From Atrina japonica (taxonomy: Eukaryota > Mollusca > Bivalvia > Pterioida > Pinnidae): a stretch of DNA of 64,000 nt. The position numbers and the translations under genes were made by a program. The notes under the pieces are model-generated. The model saw only the letters and a list, made by a program, of their open reading frames with translations. It was not told the DNA's origin and made no database searches. The stretch is taken from contig BROG01000479.1 of assembly GCA_030159075.1 (NCBI GenBank), forward strand, positions 186,001 to 250,000, in the 5' to 3' direction. Positions 1 to 18,699 of the stretch are shown here, one piece after another. Within the stretch, counting starts at the first letter, position 1; each line of letters begins with the position of its first letter.

Positions 1-794
1 TTAGAGTATATCTATCTATTACATTCATTCTTTGTGATAACAGGTGTCACTTATGATTTTATAATAGATGCATCCAAGTCTTTATAATCGACCTGTGGTC
101 TACTTTCCTTTTTTAAAAATCTTACATTCCGTAATGTTTGTTTTTCTATTTAATTAGACGATATAACTGTGATTTTAGGTGTAAATATCGTTAAATAATT
201 GATCAATACAAACTTTTAAAATACAATTTTTGTTATTCCGTTTGTTAGTTAGACTTCCATTCTGACAAGTTCCATTTTATGAAAAAAAAATCCATTGTTT
301 CAATTAAATGTTCTATCGTATAGTTACATCTTTCGGAGTTTCATTGCATTAAGAATCAAGTGTTCATAAGACTGTATACAGCCTAGGGTTCAGTATACAG
401 TTTCAATCAATTAGATCTAATTAGAGGTGAAATCGAAGAAGAAAAAACGACTTATATCCATTCCAATGGTTTTTATGATAAAATGTGTTATCGTTGGAGA
501 TTTAAAACAACAAAACAAGTTAATTAAATATTAAAATCTTAGATAAATTGAATTTCATAGATAATTGACATATTAGTTTGGATTGTAAGATTTTGAATGA
601 GGTAATAATATTATTAAAATCATCTTTGCAACAAAGAAAAGAATTCATTTGAATCAGTTCAGAGTACTTTTGTACTTATTAAGTACTTTTGCAAAAGGAA
701 TGAGAAAAGAAAACAAAAGAAAAAATATTGTGTTGGAAATGATCAGCAAAGAATATAAAAAAATCTCAGATAGCAATTGAAAGTATAAATCTTT
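1..794. other. AT-rich non-genic stretch, no gene seen
   Basis: No ORF with coding character and no recognised repeat. Short ORFs on either strand look like chance reading through AT-rich DNA. Confidence 0.6.
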
Positions 795-856
795 AGGATG
801 TCCAGGATACAGATACAAATCTAGCAAAAACTGGACAAACACGGACCTCTGGAAAT
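795..856 (+). repeat. fragment of dispersed repeat R1
   Basis: The segment GGATGTCCAGGATACAGATA and the following 'TGGACAAACACGGAC.TCTGGAAAT' recur at 3040-3175 and, inverted, at 17705-17860. This copy is truncated after about 60 bp. Family identity is unknown. Confidence 0.6.
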
Positions 857-919
857 GAACGAATAAGAATAAGTCATTCTTAGAAAATCAACTTCTTATT
901 TTCAAAAGGCCGAAACTTA

Positions 920-1010
920 TTAACTCATCAACCCCTGAAATACAATGGACTCTTCTTTAAATCAATGATTTAGGTCAATCCAAATGTGTCTTTAGGGATG
1001 AATTAGTTAA
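920..1010 (-). mobile_element. ~90-bp MITE (TTAACTCATCAACCCC family)
   Basis: The element begins TTAACTCATCAACCCCTGAA and ends with a degenerate inverted counterpart (TTTAGGGATGAATTAGTTAA). The interior, around 'TGGACT..TCTTTAAATCAATGATTTA', is the reverse complement of copies at 28071, 58130 and 58398. No coding capacity. Confidence 0.65.
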
Positions 1011-1244
1011 AGGAGCATTAGCTTTATTTTTTCCAGAAAAAAATATTTTCTTTTATACTTCTTAGATCAATATACAATAGCGAAAACGATATATACACAG
1101 GCATAAAAATTCATAATTTCAATGTATATTTTGTGAAAATTGCTATAAGATTTTGAATCCAGGTGTAAAGTTTTTATTTGTTATTGTACATCAAGTAGAA
1201 CAAAAATCGAAATAATTTTGGTAAACACAGAAAATGCCCTTTTA
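1006..1244 (+). mobile_element. ~400-bp TIR MITE (GGGGCATTAGCTGTG family), shortened copy
   Basis: It starts TTAAAGGAGCATTAGCTTTA, directly overlapping the end of the preceding MITE. It shares the interior 'GATATATACACAGGCATAAAAATTC' with copies at 32879 and 44000 and ends near 'AAAATGCCCTTTTA'. It lacks part of the central region of the longer copies. Confidence 0.55.
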
Positions 1245-1911
1245 GATATTCGTTCCTATATTTAATGTTTTTTCACCCAATTTCATAATTTTTTTTTCAT
1301 AGATTTATTTTATTTACTGAGAAAAATATGATTTATTACATTGTTGTTCCAACCTATATGCACAATATTAAACAGTGACAAGGAGTACAGCGTCGAATAC
1401 ACTATACAAACCTAAAACTATATAAACCCCATGCAGAAAAAATGTTAAATTTTATTGAGTTTTTCTTGTTGCTATTATATATATATTTTTAAATCGGCAT
1501 AGTTATATTCGACTCATCAGTTGATCACCAATTTTTAGATTTACAAAGACATAAACGTTTGATTGTGCACATGGCCATCTGTCAAAGAACACCCATCTCA
1601 CATTCCATGAAGGATGAAACAGATGCCTTGCATTCTGCGTTTTGTATATTACATTTGAAGGTACCAATAGTTTGACTAATAATTTCAAAATTTTATTTTC
1701 GTGTTATTCGAGTGTTTTGGTTATTACTAGAATATGACTATTTCGGCTTAAAACGATAAATTACCTAAATTAAATGATAAACTTGTAATACGACATTTTC
1801 TAAGTTGGATTATGTAATAAATTCAGTGTATCTTAGAAGCCTTAATCTCAAAACAATGTAATTGATATTTGATAATCATACATAATGATCAGTTGCTAGA
1901 AATTCTTGAGT

Positions 1912-2170
1912 CAACCTGGCTTAGTCGGTAGCGCGCTTGACTCTTGATCGTGAGGTCGTGATTTCGAGCCCAGCCGGCGGCAGGTTGGTTTCCTGTCTTC
2001 CGGATGAGACAGTAAAAACCGAGGTCCCGTGTCACAGTAGGTGTCGGCACGTTAAAGAACCCTCACAGTAAGTACCGAGCATAGGCCAAAATTTTAAGCC
2101 CTTGAACGGCATTTGGTGACGTCTCCATATAAGTGAAAGATTCTTGAGTGGGACGTTAAACTAACAAACA
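1912..2170 (+). mobile_element. tRNA-derived SINE, family A
   Basis: The head 'TGGCTTAGTCGGTAGCGCG' matches a pol III A box and 'TGATTTCGAGCCC' a B box, as in a tRNA-derived SINE. The body contains 'GGATGAGACAGTAAAAACCG' and 'CACGTTAAAGAACCCTCA'. The tail 'GTGAAAGATTCTTGAGTGGG' recurs at 17322-17587 and, inverted, at 55470-55738. A (TA)n tract follows at about 2208-2226. Confidence 0.8.
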
Positions 2171-3039
2171 CAAACTAGAAATTCTTAGAAGTCATAAGAA
2201 GACCTTATATATATATATATATATATGTAGCCTGTATGTCAATAATACGGGATATGGTTTATTGTTGTTTAAATATTAGTAAATAAACCATATCCATGTA
2301 TGGTAGAGTACGCTATAGCACAAAATAGAATTATCTCCCTTACATCAAAATCGTTTTTGGTTGTTTCGGTACTGCAAAAACTGTAAGCATAACTAAATTG
2401 CTTTCAAATTCAAAACCACGAGAATGTTTTGTAGTATTCCAAATATAGTGCCTGGATTTACTGTTCAGCGATTTAATTTTGCGTGGTCATTATTCTGTCG
2501 GAAACATTTTTGCGCAGTTTAAAGTCATCGAGTTAGAAACCAATTACGTTATGTTTGTGTTTAGCATCTGTTTTGATATTCACCAAGTTTTGCACAGGTA
2601 AAATTTTAGCTCATTTACTACATCTTTGCACGAAAATGTGCGATTGTTTTAAAAAGTTATGTGTTTGTAAATAGTCATTATATTGTATGTATACTGTTCA
2701 TTGTCCTTTTGAAAAAGCATGTAAAACGTATTGTCCAGGCTTGTTTCCAATGTTTGCTGCATGAGGAAAGTGTGAGTGAGTAGCAGTATGTGATATGATT
2801 GGCTGAAAGTTTTGACGTTCCTTATATGTAAGTTGTTTAACAGGTTTTTTCATAGAATTGAACTTATAACCATCTTCACCCCATAGCACTCATTCTTATC
2901 AAAACTCAGGTAATACATGAAAACATAAAATTATTAACATTAACACATCTAATTTACTAGGATTTAAGATTTTGATTTTTAAGCGTTGAGTTTAATATCA
3001 AAATAAACTATTTCATTTAAATTTACCAAATATCTTCAG
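2171..3039. other. no confident gene
   Basis: A short inverted repeat (GATATGGTTTATT / AATAAACCATATC) lies at about 2252-2295. A 63-codon minus-strand open frame at 2698-2889 has non-repetitive composition but no convincing acceptor or recognisable family, so it is not called. Confidence 0.4.
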
Positions 3040-3175
3040 GATGTCCAGGATACATATACAAATATGGTGATGATGGACAAACACGGAACTCTGGAAATCT
3101 AGTGGTGGGATCACGTGCCATGGAGGAGTAAGCACCCCCTGTTGACCGGTCACACCCGCCGTGAGTCCAAAGTCA
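3040..3175 (+). repeat. dispersed repeat R1, longest copy in + orientation
   Basis: It contains 'GGATGTCCAGGATACATATA', 'GCCATGGAGGAGTAAGCA' and 'GACCGGTCACACCCGCCGTG'. These recur in reverse complement at 17705-17860 ('CACGGCGGGTGTGACCGGTC', 'TTACTCCTCCATGGCACC'). Non-coding; class not determined. Confidence 0.7.
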
Positions 3176-4117
3176 AATTCAAATGAAAAAGGTGAGGAAG
3201 AAATCTCTTCACAATTGGTACAGACGACTCAACAACCGCTATCGAACAGGAACTCAACATTTCATTTAGTGAAACAGAGTAATCGCAAACAAGTCCATTA
3301 TGCCGACCGTAAAATTTCCGGAACCAAACACAGATAACTTTCAACTGAGCTTAAAAAAATAAATTTGCGGAACTTTGACATCAAACGCGATTTTCGATAA
3401 CCCTATGTAATTATTTTCACTGAGTAGATGGTTGTACATGTAAATGAATTGTCTAATTGAATCTGGCTATTTGACATTATTTTACATCTAAACACACTCG
3501 TAGCTGTCTTGTGTTTTACATCACATAACAGATTCAAAGTGTTGATAATTTTGTCTCTAGGTTGTATAATCCATGTCTGAAGAGAAGCGGACTCGCTAGT
3601 CGAGTGAATTCTGGGCCGATACCAGTGCTATGTTGCAAATTTCAACAGCTAAATGGTAATCAGTTTAGGTGGGTTTTTTAGTTTTTCATGTAGTATATGA
3701 TAAAATTATTGAGTGTGAAAACTTATATCTCATAGATCAGAGGGCATTTTTAAAACAACCGTGAATTTCCATAACACGCTGTAAGTGCACCGAAGTGTAT
3801 TGCGCGTAGTCATATGTTCTGTCCTCATGCTGTGGCTAATAGGTTATCTATCGTTTTTGCAACAAGCTTATGATACTTAAGTTTCTGACGGGTCGATTTT
3901 ACATAGGTTATATAAGGACCTCACAAGGAGTCTAGATGCTATATCTTGTTTATTCCAATAGCGTCTTAATAAGCGACGCAAGTGAACGTTTTGATCTTGT
4001 TTTGTTTGCTTGTTTTTTTCATGCTTAACAATGCTTATATGTTGGTGATCAGTTTGTAATGGTGAAGGGTAGAATCCAATTTACAATTGACAAAATACTC
4101 GAAAAGAGAACACCGGT
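3176..4117. other. no gene seen
   Basis: AT-rich sequence with no supported ORF, RNA gene or recognised repeat. Confidence 0.5.
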
Positions 4118-4355
4118 CTTCCGCAAGTGAACTGGCAAACTTTCTCACAAAATTAGCTTAGCTTCCACCAGGATTCGAACCTGCACTGACAAAAGGTGAG
4201 AGACATCATGATTGTAAATAAAACAAACAAAAGCGACTTCCGCAAGTAAACTGGCAAACTTTCTCACAAAATCAGCTTAGCTTCCACCAGGATTCGAATC
4301 TGCACTGACAAAAGGTGACAGACATCATGATTGTAAATAAAACGAACAAAAACGA
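4118..4355 (-). repeat. two-copy direct duplication (119 bp) of a SINE-B fragment
   Basis: The two units, 4118-4236 and 4237-4355, are almost identical. Both begin CTTCCGCAAGT.AACTGGCAA and both contain 'ACTTTCTCACAAAAT.AGCTTAGCTTCCACC'. The motif 'AACTGGCAAACTTTCTCACAAAATCAGCT..GATTCGAA' belongs to the SINE family B seen at 58634 and 61600. Confidence 0.8.
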
Positions 4356-6430
4356 CACATTCAACTATGTTACTGTTATATTTTGTTGGTCATTTTTATT
4401 TGAGAAGTTAAATGATAATCGAATAAATTTATATAATTAAAATGAGTTTATTTAAGATTACAAAATGTATCACAGAAAGTACTGAAAGAAGGTATGTATT
4501 TACATAACAAAACTACATAACATATAAAGAAAACAGTTTAAAAAAAATATATTATTCTAAATAAAAAATAGTTTTAAATCCTGGCTTATTAACCATACTA
4601 TAACAAATTAAAACATACACCTAAAACAATATAGAATTAACTTCCTAAACAACCTTCAATGAAAGAAAGTATTGGTCTACCAAGGTAAATAGGCACACGT
4701 TTACAAACAGAACGAGTCTAAATGAAATCATTACAGGGGTGCTAGGCTACATGTCGATACAACAATGTGAGAGCTTCAATAATGCATGGAATACGTGCAA
4801 AGCAATATGCTTTATCTGGTTAATCCATTTTTAGAAAAAATAGATGTATTGGTCTGGTTTCTGACAGAACCCGGATGTGCCACTTTCCCTTAGTAGACCT
4901 GTATGTATATACATATACGCTATTAGCTTCACAAGCATTGATAAATGGACGGAAATGATAATACATATATTAGATCACAGAGTCAAATGTCACAAACCAG
5001 TGTAAAAAATCTGATATCCTAAAAATTGTAAAACAAATTTTAGCAACAAAGATAAAAAAAAAGTACTTGTAATGGCTGAATTCCAATAACGTGAGATATG
5101 TGGCTTGAACATTAAATATACTTTATATGTGTTTAACAGTATATACGAGTATGGTAAAAATTGATAATCGAAACTCCATTAGAAAGTCAATTAGAATACG
5201 ACAAATTAGATATACAAATGGTCTGAACATGAAGAACAATTGTGAATCCCAAACAGGATGGGACCAAGTTATCAATTAAGAATTTAATTTCTGGACAGAC
5301 AGACAGACAGACAACAAACATAAACTTGTGGCTGACAATACGGGAGATGAAAAATGATATGCTGTTAATTTGGAGTGAAATTTTCATCACTTAAATATAT
5401 CATATCATACGTCTAGTACAACATTTTAATAATAGAAATAGATTCCCGTATTGTCAAGTTTGTGAAACTGTATTGGTGACTTACAAACAGAAAATTACTG
5501 GATATCCAGCCTACATTTTAATATAAGGGTATTAACATGAAGCTTATACCAACAAAGACATGATAAACTGTGTCATATAATTGTACAATAAAATTTGCAT
5601 ACATATTACATGTATCAACAAGATGGATAACCTTTCCCTATTAAAGATAAACCGAGATTTAAATTGTATATTTATACCTTAATAATGTGACCAGGTAGAA
5701 TGTCAGGAAATCACTCATACTGTTGAAGCAATAAACGTGATACAGACACAAAAGATGTCCAAAATCTATACAATCGTGATACATCGGACTTTCTCCATAA
5801 AGTCAGAGTAATCTCAATATCATTGACACAAGACATAATCACATTTAGATAACTTTTTCACCATTATCATTATTTATATCATCATGAGAACAAAGCATAA
5901 TATTTCTTTCAATATATTTACATTCTGTTCGTATATATAAGAAATATACACAAGAAAAATATTGAATGCGTTTTTAATATTTCTACATATAAACCGCATA
6001 AGGTTTGTTATCTTGTATTTCTTATTATAAAAAAAGAGTTATTTTTTTTAATGATAAAGTATTTTTACAGTGTAAAATCGGGACGGTTACACGGAGAAGA
6101 ACCACCAAACCGACTCTTAAAATGGGTACGTATCCTTTAGACACATATCCAGTATTGGCATTGTATATACATTTGTGGTATATTAAAATCATAAAAGCGA
6201 GTGATTCACAGTATATATAGCCTATTTCATTCATCTCTTAAGGGCATGGGGATGTTCATAACAGGATTAAAAAGATGACTACAAACTACGATGATAAACG
6301 CTTCTTCTACGACAGTCACTATGAAATGCACATATTGCCGTTCTGTATGTATAAATGCATTGCAGATGAGACAGTCAACGAGAAATCTCTTTGTTCCCAA
6401 TGTATATAGGCTACAAGATTACATGGAAAT
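4356..6430. other. non-genic, possibly partly 3' UTR of the minus-strand gene
   Basis: Lies downstream of the stop codon of the minus-strand gene ending at 6431. No coding exon or recognised transposon was found. Several minus-strand AATAAA hexamers exist (for example TTTATT on the plus strand near 4394 and 4446), but the real cleavage site cannot be chosen. Confidence 0.4.
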
Positions 6431-13717
<7,287 letters not shown>

Positions 13718-14038
13718 GTTGACTCTCTCTTTTGGTGGCTTGCGTGTCTGTTCAAAAGATATAAATCTATGATATATTACTTGTGGAAATCTATCTAATC
13801 CGTTTCGTAACAGATCGACCAAATTATGTTTGTTTGTGAAACTTTCCAATGTTTATCTATACCAAATCTGCATTTTAGTAAATTCAGTTCAGAAAGTTAG
13901 TTATCGATTGACTTTTTGAAAACCGTGATTTAAATGGTTACAATGAGATTACAGTTAGCTTATCAACAAATCCATGTTCCAATTTTCAACGCGATTTCCC
14001 CTCTAGTCGTATCGTGGTGTTTTTTTTTAATGTGTGCA

Positions 14039-14126
14039 TATGCACATGAACATTAAACTGATTTTGTGAGAAAGTTTGCCAGTTTACTTGCGGACCGCTG
14101 CCATATAACTGAAAAATTGTTGGGTG
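14039..14126 (+). mobile_element. SINE family B, 3' fragment
   Basis: 'GATTTTGTGAGAAAGTTTGC', 'CAGTTTACTTGCGGA' and 'AACTGAAAAATTGTTGGGTG' match the reverse complement of the tail of the copies at 36460 and 58634. Confidence 0.6.
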
Positions 14127-14389
14127 TGGCGACTAAAAAAAAACATTCAGACAGACAAATATTCAATTTGTTGTGTTAAGTCTAACAACTGTTTTTTGTT
14201 TTTTTTGTTGTTTTTTTTCATTGAAATGGAAAAACCACCCGACGGTCATTATATCGCTGGGCGTTCATCAATGTCTCTTGGATTACCGATAACGCGGGTC
14301 CTGACTTCTCCTATTGGGCGTTTGGTAATAAAACAGTCACTACTCAGTCTACTGCAAAGATGCTTTAGGTATAACTTGGACTGGTGACC

Positions 14390-14600
14390 ACATCCAGAGC
14401 TCGCGGATAGTGAAAGAGATTTCGACTTGCAAGCAGAAAATCTCGGGTTCGAACAATTCCCAGCATCGGGTTATAGCCTACCTAAGACTTTTGGAAATGT
14501 AATGACCATTTCTTCACCAAGTGCTCAACATGGACATGAAAGTCACTGGTCTTTCGGGTGAAGTTTCAAACCAAGGCCCTGTATCACCCTGGCCTCACTG
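14390..14600 (+). mobile_element. tRNA-derived SINE, family C
   Basis: A degenerate A-box region is followed by a B-box-like 'TCGGGTTCGAACAATTCC'. The body 'TTCACCAAGTGCTCAACATG' and 'GAAAGTCACTGGTCTTTCGG' match, inverted, the copy at 41195-41402. Confidence 0.65.
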
Positions 14601-14640
14601 CGGCATTGGCGTCAATCGCCCGTAGCGCAGGTGAAAATTT

Positions 14641-16340
14641 GTAGACTTCAAATAAAGCTGATAATGTTACAAAATTAAGTAAATCTCCGTTTTTTATGTA
14701 GGCCTAAAGCAATATGAAAACAAACAGACAGAAAAGTGAAATAGACTTGATTCACCTTTAAAGGTCTAATGAACAACCAGCCTGAATCATGATTAAATAA
14801 TGAGACTTAACGGTATCATGTCGCGCTAATTAGGCAGTTGATTTGTGTGTATTGTTGATGTTCATAAAATATTAATAACTTTTGCAACTCTTTTAGCACT
14901 CATATGAATGTGATAGATCGACTGGAAACTGCTTCTGCAACATTGATCACATTATTGGTGTGATGCAAGTAATTTGTCTTAGCAACATCGTCAGTAAGTC
15001 CATATACATATAATTATCCGTATCGCTGGTCCACGTCCAAGGACCCCGTGTATGTCCCCATGATAAAATATCGGGGAACTCTAAGCGCTGGGGTAGGACG
15101 ATTCAGTCCGCTTGTCTATCTTTCTTCCAACATCTTTAACTAATCATCAAAATTCTTCTAAAGGACGCGTTGGTTGAGCGATATAACATTACTTTTGACT
15201 CAAAAGCGGTGTGTGTAAGGGGGGGGGGGGGCGTGTCCGGGTTCCATTCATGGTCTGGCAAAAATTGTGGTTTTTCACTTATTGTTTGTATCGTCTCCTA
15301 GCAATTTAAATTTGTGAGAAAAATAAATTTACAGTGTAAAACAACATAAAGGCAAACAAAACAGAAACACACGCCGGTGACATGCAGGTAACATTAAGTA
15401 GGCTACAGTGTATGCGGCATGTTTAGGGTATGTCAATGCCAACCAATTATCTATAGACTAAAACAATATAGTCCTAAATACGTATAACTATGGCGTTATT
15501 TACTTACTATAAAAAAGTAATAGTATACTATTTATAGTATAGTTATAATCGCGTATTCAAATACCATAATATCCTTGCACGTATGTGCATTACATCGTGT
15601 CCCTATTAAATGAATTTATATATAGCCATACAACATTCATGCCATACATGGTAGGTCTATACTGTATGTATGTTTTTCGTTCTATGAAATATCGGTGATA
15701 TATAAATGTTAGCTTTACACATCGCTGGAAATATTATCCTTTCATCATCAAAGCATTTAATTACTCAATTCAAAAAAGGGTTGACCCGAGGAAGGTACCC
15801 TTCTCAGTTCTATTCGATCCCTACCTTACTTATCCCATTTCATCTCTAAGACGGTTAAATAAACTATTTATTTTGATCTACAGAACTAATCATTATGATT
15901 GTTGTTTAAAAATTGATCAATCTGCGATCCAATCGCCCCTTGTTCCGATGAATAAGCTTGCTAAATTCTACTCTGTTCAAATAATGAACTAGTTCTATAT
16001 GGTATAATAATAACTAGAACCAATATTCAATATAAAGATGTAATATCATCGATCTCTTGTTATCGATTTGCCGACTTGAGCTGTACAATACAATAACAAG
16101 TTACATTTTACGGTAGTATGTATATATGTACATGTGTATTAAAGAGTAACTATATGAAGACCGACCTGCGAAATAAATATTTATTTTTCGCTGTGACTTT
16201 ATCGTTATGGAAGTCAATAGAAATTTTATTACGAAAAGGAGACACAGTGGATTTGTGCATACACAGGCGACGGTTTCGTGTTCTAACTTGCCAAAAGATC
16301 CACATATTTTCTTGTAAAACATAATAAATATGCCGGAGCA
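14641..16340. other. no gene seen
   Basis: Contains a 10-11 base G run near 15220 and AT-rich sequence. No exon, SINE or TIR element could be supported. If exon 16350-16385 is real, this is intron. Confidence 0.4.
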
Positions 16341-16349
16341 AATTCTTAC

Positions 16350-16385
16350 CTGTATGTGTGTGACATTTGTGTCAATTATAAGCAT
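16350..16385 (-). CDS. possible upstream first coding exon of the DUF1330-like gene
   Basis: ATG plus 11 codons (MLIIDTNVTHIQ) are followed by a consensus donor CAG|GTAAGAAT. An acceptor (CTTTTGAACAG) at 13748-13749 opens exon 13747-13691 with TRKPPKERVN ahead of MSQQKDGDN, and both are in frame and phase 0. Use of this start would lengthen the product to 255 residues. Alternatively this exon is 5' UTR and translation begins at 13717. A second donor-like site (ATACAG|GTAAAT) lies near 16532. Confidence 0.4.
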
Positions 16386-17232
16386 AAATCGATTTCATAC
16401 ATACCTACAAGTAAAGGTGTTATTTAAATCGCTGTGTTCGGTTGCTAAGGTCCACATGACATATTAAATCCAAGATGAGCCGTTATTTGATAAACAAATA
16501 TGCTAAATTAACACAAAATCTAATCAATTTACCTGTATAAATCAGCTGTGCGACAAATGTGCGTCGAATTAGTAGAAAAAAATTATGTACACAGTTTTCC
16601 AAATTCTTGGTTTCGTATTCTCTGTGTTCGTTTGATGAGTGTCAAACCACTGCAAACATTCGATAAGAGATGTATAGATCTAGCGATACCTTTAAATCCC
16701 AAAGACAGATACCTATCTATAGTCAAACGGTAAATCAAAGCTGATAGTGAACGCCACCTATCGGCGTAACGGTCGATCCTTGACTGCGATGTAAATAAAG
16801 CAGGTAAACAGATTCCAGGCATTTAAAAAGGGAATTATAATTATTCAAATCGATTTTGATTTTAAATAGACTTAGGTGTAGAATGGGGAAAGTAACAGCT
16901 AAACAAAGAATTTAAATCTTTTCACTCCGGGGACAAGACAAATTTGTTATTACAATATATGCAGTTACTTTTAATGTGTGTACATACTTCATATTATACA
17001 AATAATGCTATTGTGTGGGGCCTGCTGGTTTTCTGGGCGTATTGTCAATATTTGAATCAAATCGAGAAATGTAGGGACTCTAGACTCAAGTCGTTTATAC
17101 GCCTGATTTGCTGAAGAAAAATCATGATCATAACTTTGTTCATTATTGAATAAAAATTCACCATATTCATAGTTGATGGACATTCACTTTAACACGTTAT
17201 CCATCATCTGTTGTCGTTGTTGTTGTTCAGTT

Positions 17233-17296
17233 GTATTGTTGTTTAACGTCCCACTCAAGAATCTTTCACTTATATGGAGACGTCACCAAATGCCGA
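17233..17296 (-). mobile_element. SINE family A tail, inverted
   Basis: 'GTTTAACGTCCCACTCAAGA' and 'TATATGGAGACGTCACCAAA' are the reverse complement of the family A 3' end. It lies head-on to the complete copy that follows, so transcripts of the region could form a hairpin. Confidence 0.75.
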
Positions 17297-17321
17297 TTTT
17301 GGCCTACGCTCGACTAGTGTC

Positions 17322-17587
17322 AAGCCAAGCCGGCCTGGCTCAGTCGGTAGCACCCTTGACTCTTGATCGTGAAGTCGTGAGTTCGAGTCCAGTCGGTCGC
17401 AGGTTGCTTTCCTGTCCTTCGGATGAGAGAGTAAAAGTCAAGGTGCCGTATCACAGTAGTTTTCGGTACATTAAAGAAAACTCAATGCTCAATGATCGTA
17501 TTTGCCGAGCATAGGCCAAAATTTGAAGCCCTTCACTGGCATTTGGTGACGTCTCCATATGAGTGAAAGATTCTTGAGTGGGACTTC
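17322..17587 (+). mobile_element. tRNA-derived SINE, family A
   Basis: Head 'GGCCTGGCTCAGTCGGTAGC' (A box), then 'GTGAGTTCGAGTCC' (B box), 'TTCGGATGAGAGAGTAAAAG' and tail 'GTGAAAGATTCTTGAGTGGG'. It is similar along its length to 1912-2170. Confidence 0.85.
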
Positions 17588-17704
17588 ACGCAAGCCAGCC
17601 GTCAACAATATTCATGAGATAGGGCGCGTTCGTTTCACAAATTTTACGGCGTTTTACTAATATATTTCTTATTCTTTATGTTGTTTATGCAGTTTCAGTA
17701 CGTA

Positions 17705-17860
17705 TTTCATTAGACTTGACTGTGGACTCACGGCGGGTGTGACCGGTCGACAGGGGATGCTTACTCCTCCATGGCACCTGATCACACCTCTTGGTTTCCA
17801 GAAGCCCGTGTTTGTCCATTTTTACCGGATTTGTATCTATGTCCTGGGCATTCTATTGAT
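17705..17860 (-). repeat. dispersed repeat R1, inverted copy
   Basis: 'CACGGCGGGTGTGACCGGTC', 'TTACTCCTCCATGGCACC' and 'GTGTTTGTCCATTTTTACCG' match 3040-3175 in reverse complement. Confidence 0.7.
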
Positions 17861-17942
17861 TTATACTTTGATATCTGAATTTTTTAATATTTATAACTTA
17901 TATAGCATTAATTACGATTTTTGTTATGCTGTATGTGGATAA

Positions 17943-18255
17943 TGTCAGTTTTAGCTCCTGTGTCCCCTTTCAGAGGGTCTAGGACGTAGGGCCTATGTGG
18001 CATAGTGCATGTGAGAGGCCATGTCCACCTCTACCTCCCAAACCTTGGGCGTCGTTCAGAAACAACCTAGTAAACCCAGAAGTCAATAAGAAATATTGTC
18101 CCAAAATGTCAATTTTAGCCCATGTGTCCCCTTTCTGAGGGTAAAGGGCATATGTGGCATAATGTGAGAGCTCATGCTCGCCTCTACCTTCCATACCTTT
18201 GACGTCATTCAGAAACTCCCATGCAGTAAGCCCATCAGTCAATAAGAAATATCGG
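17943..18255. repeat. two-copy tandem duplication, period 164 bp
   Basis: The units start 17943 (TGTCAGTTTTAGCTCCTGTG) and 18107 (TGTCAATTTTAGCCCATGTG), and both end 'AGTCAATAAGAAATAT'. They differ by substitutions and small indels. Confidence 0.8.
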
Positions 18256-18489
18256 TTAACTTAATCCCAGTGTCTATCCATCCGTCTATAATAGCAAAAT
18301 TACTTCTTTTTAAATGTAATCCATATACAACATAACAAAAATCGTGAATTATGCTATATAGGTTATAAATTGAAACTGTACAACATAAAGAATCATTTAT
18401 AATAATGGAAAAAAATAAAGGAAATGTATTAACAATACGGTGTAAAATTTTTGAAACGAACGCGCCTTATCTCATGACTATTATTGACG

Positions 18490-18690
18490 ACTGGTATTGA
18501 CGCCTGGTGTGACACTACTAAAGTAGTCTATGCTCGGTACTAACGGCCATGAAGCAGTGAGGGTTCTTTAACGTGCCGAAACCTACTGTGACATGTGACT
18601 TTTAACTTTCTAATCCGAAGGACAAGAAAAGCCAGCAGCCTCCGCCAAGGTTCGATACTGCGACCCTCCGGTTGCGAATCGATCACTCTA
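18490..18690 (-). mobile_element. SINE family A, degenerate inverted copy
   Basis: 'CAGTGAGGGTTCTTTAACGT' and 'TAATCCGAAGGACAAGAAAA' match the family A body in reverse. The tRNA-like head is eroded. Confidence 0.55.
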
Positions 18691-18699
18691 CCGCGGTGG

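Larger units (their letters stand above)
17600..18490. mobile_element. long-TIR element between SINE A copies
   Basis: The left end 'TCATGAGATAGGGCGCGTTC' and 'GTTTCACAAATTTTAC' is matched in inverse by 'GTAAAATTTTTGAAACGAAC' and 'GCGCCTTATCTCATGA' on the right. Similarity continues inward through TTCTTTATGTTGT / ACAACATAAAGAA. It encloses an R1 copy and a 164-bp tandem duplication. No transposase remains. Confidence 0.65.

Noticed and set aside
1912..1975. Functional tRNA gene at the SINE head
   Set aside because: A and B boxes are present, but the head does not fold as a complete tRNA with an acceptor stem and is followed by the SINE body.
16583..16822. 79-codon minus-strand ORF near the 5' end of the DUF1330-like gene
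   Set aside because: No link in phase to a downstream exon and no family resemblance; overlapping ORFs on the other strand are equally long.
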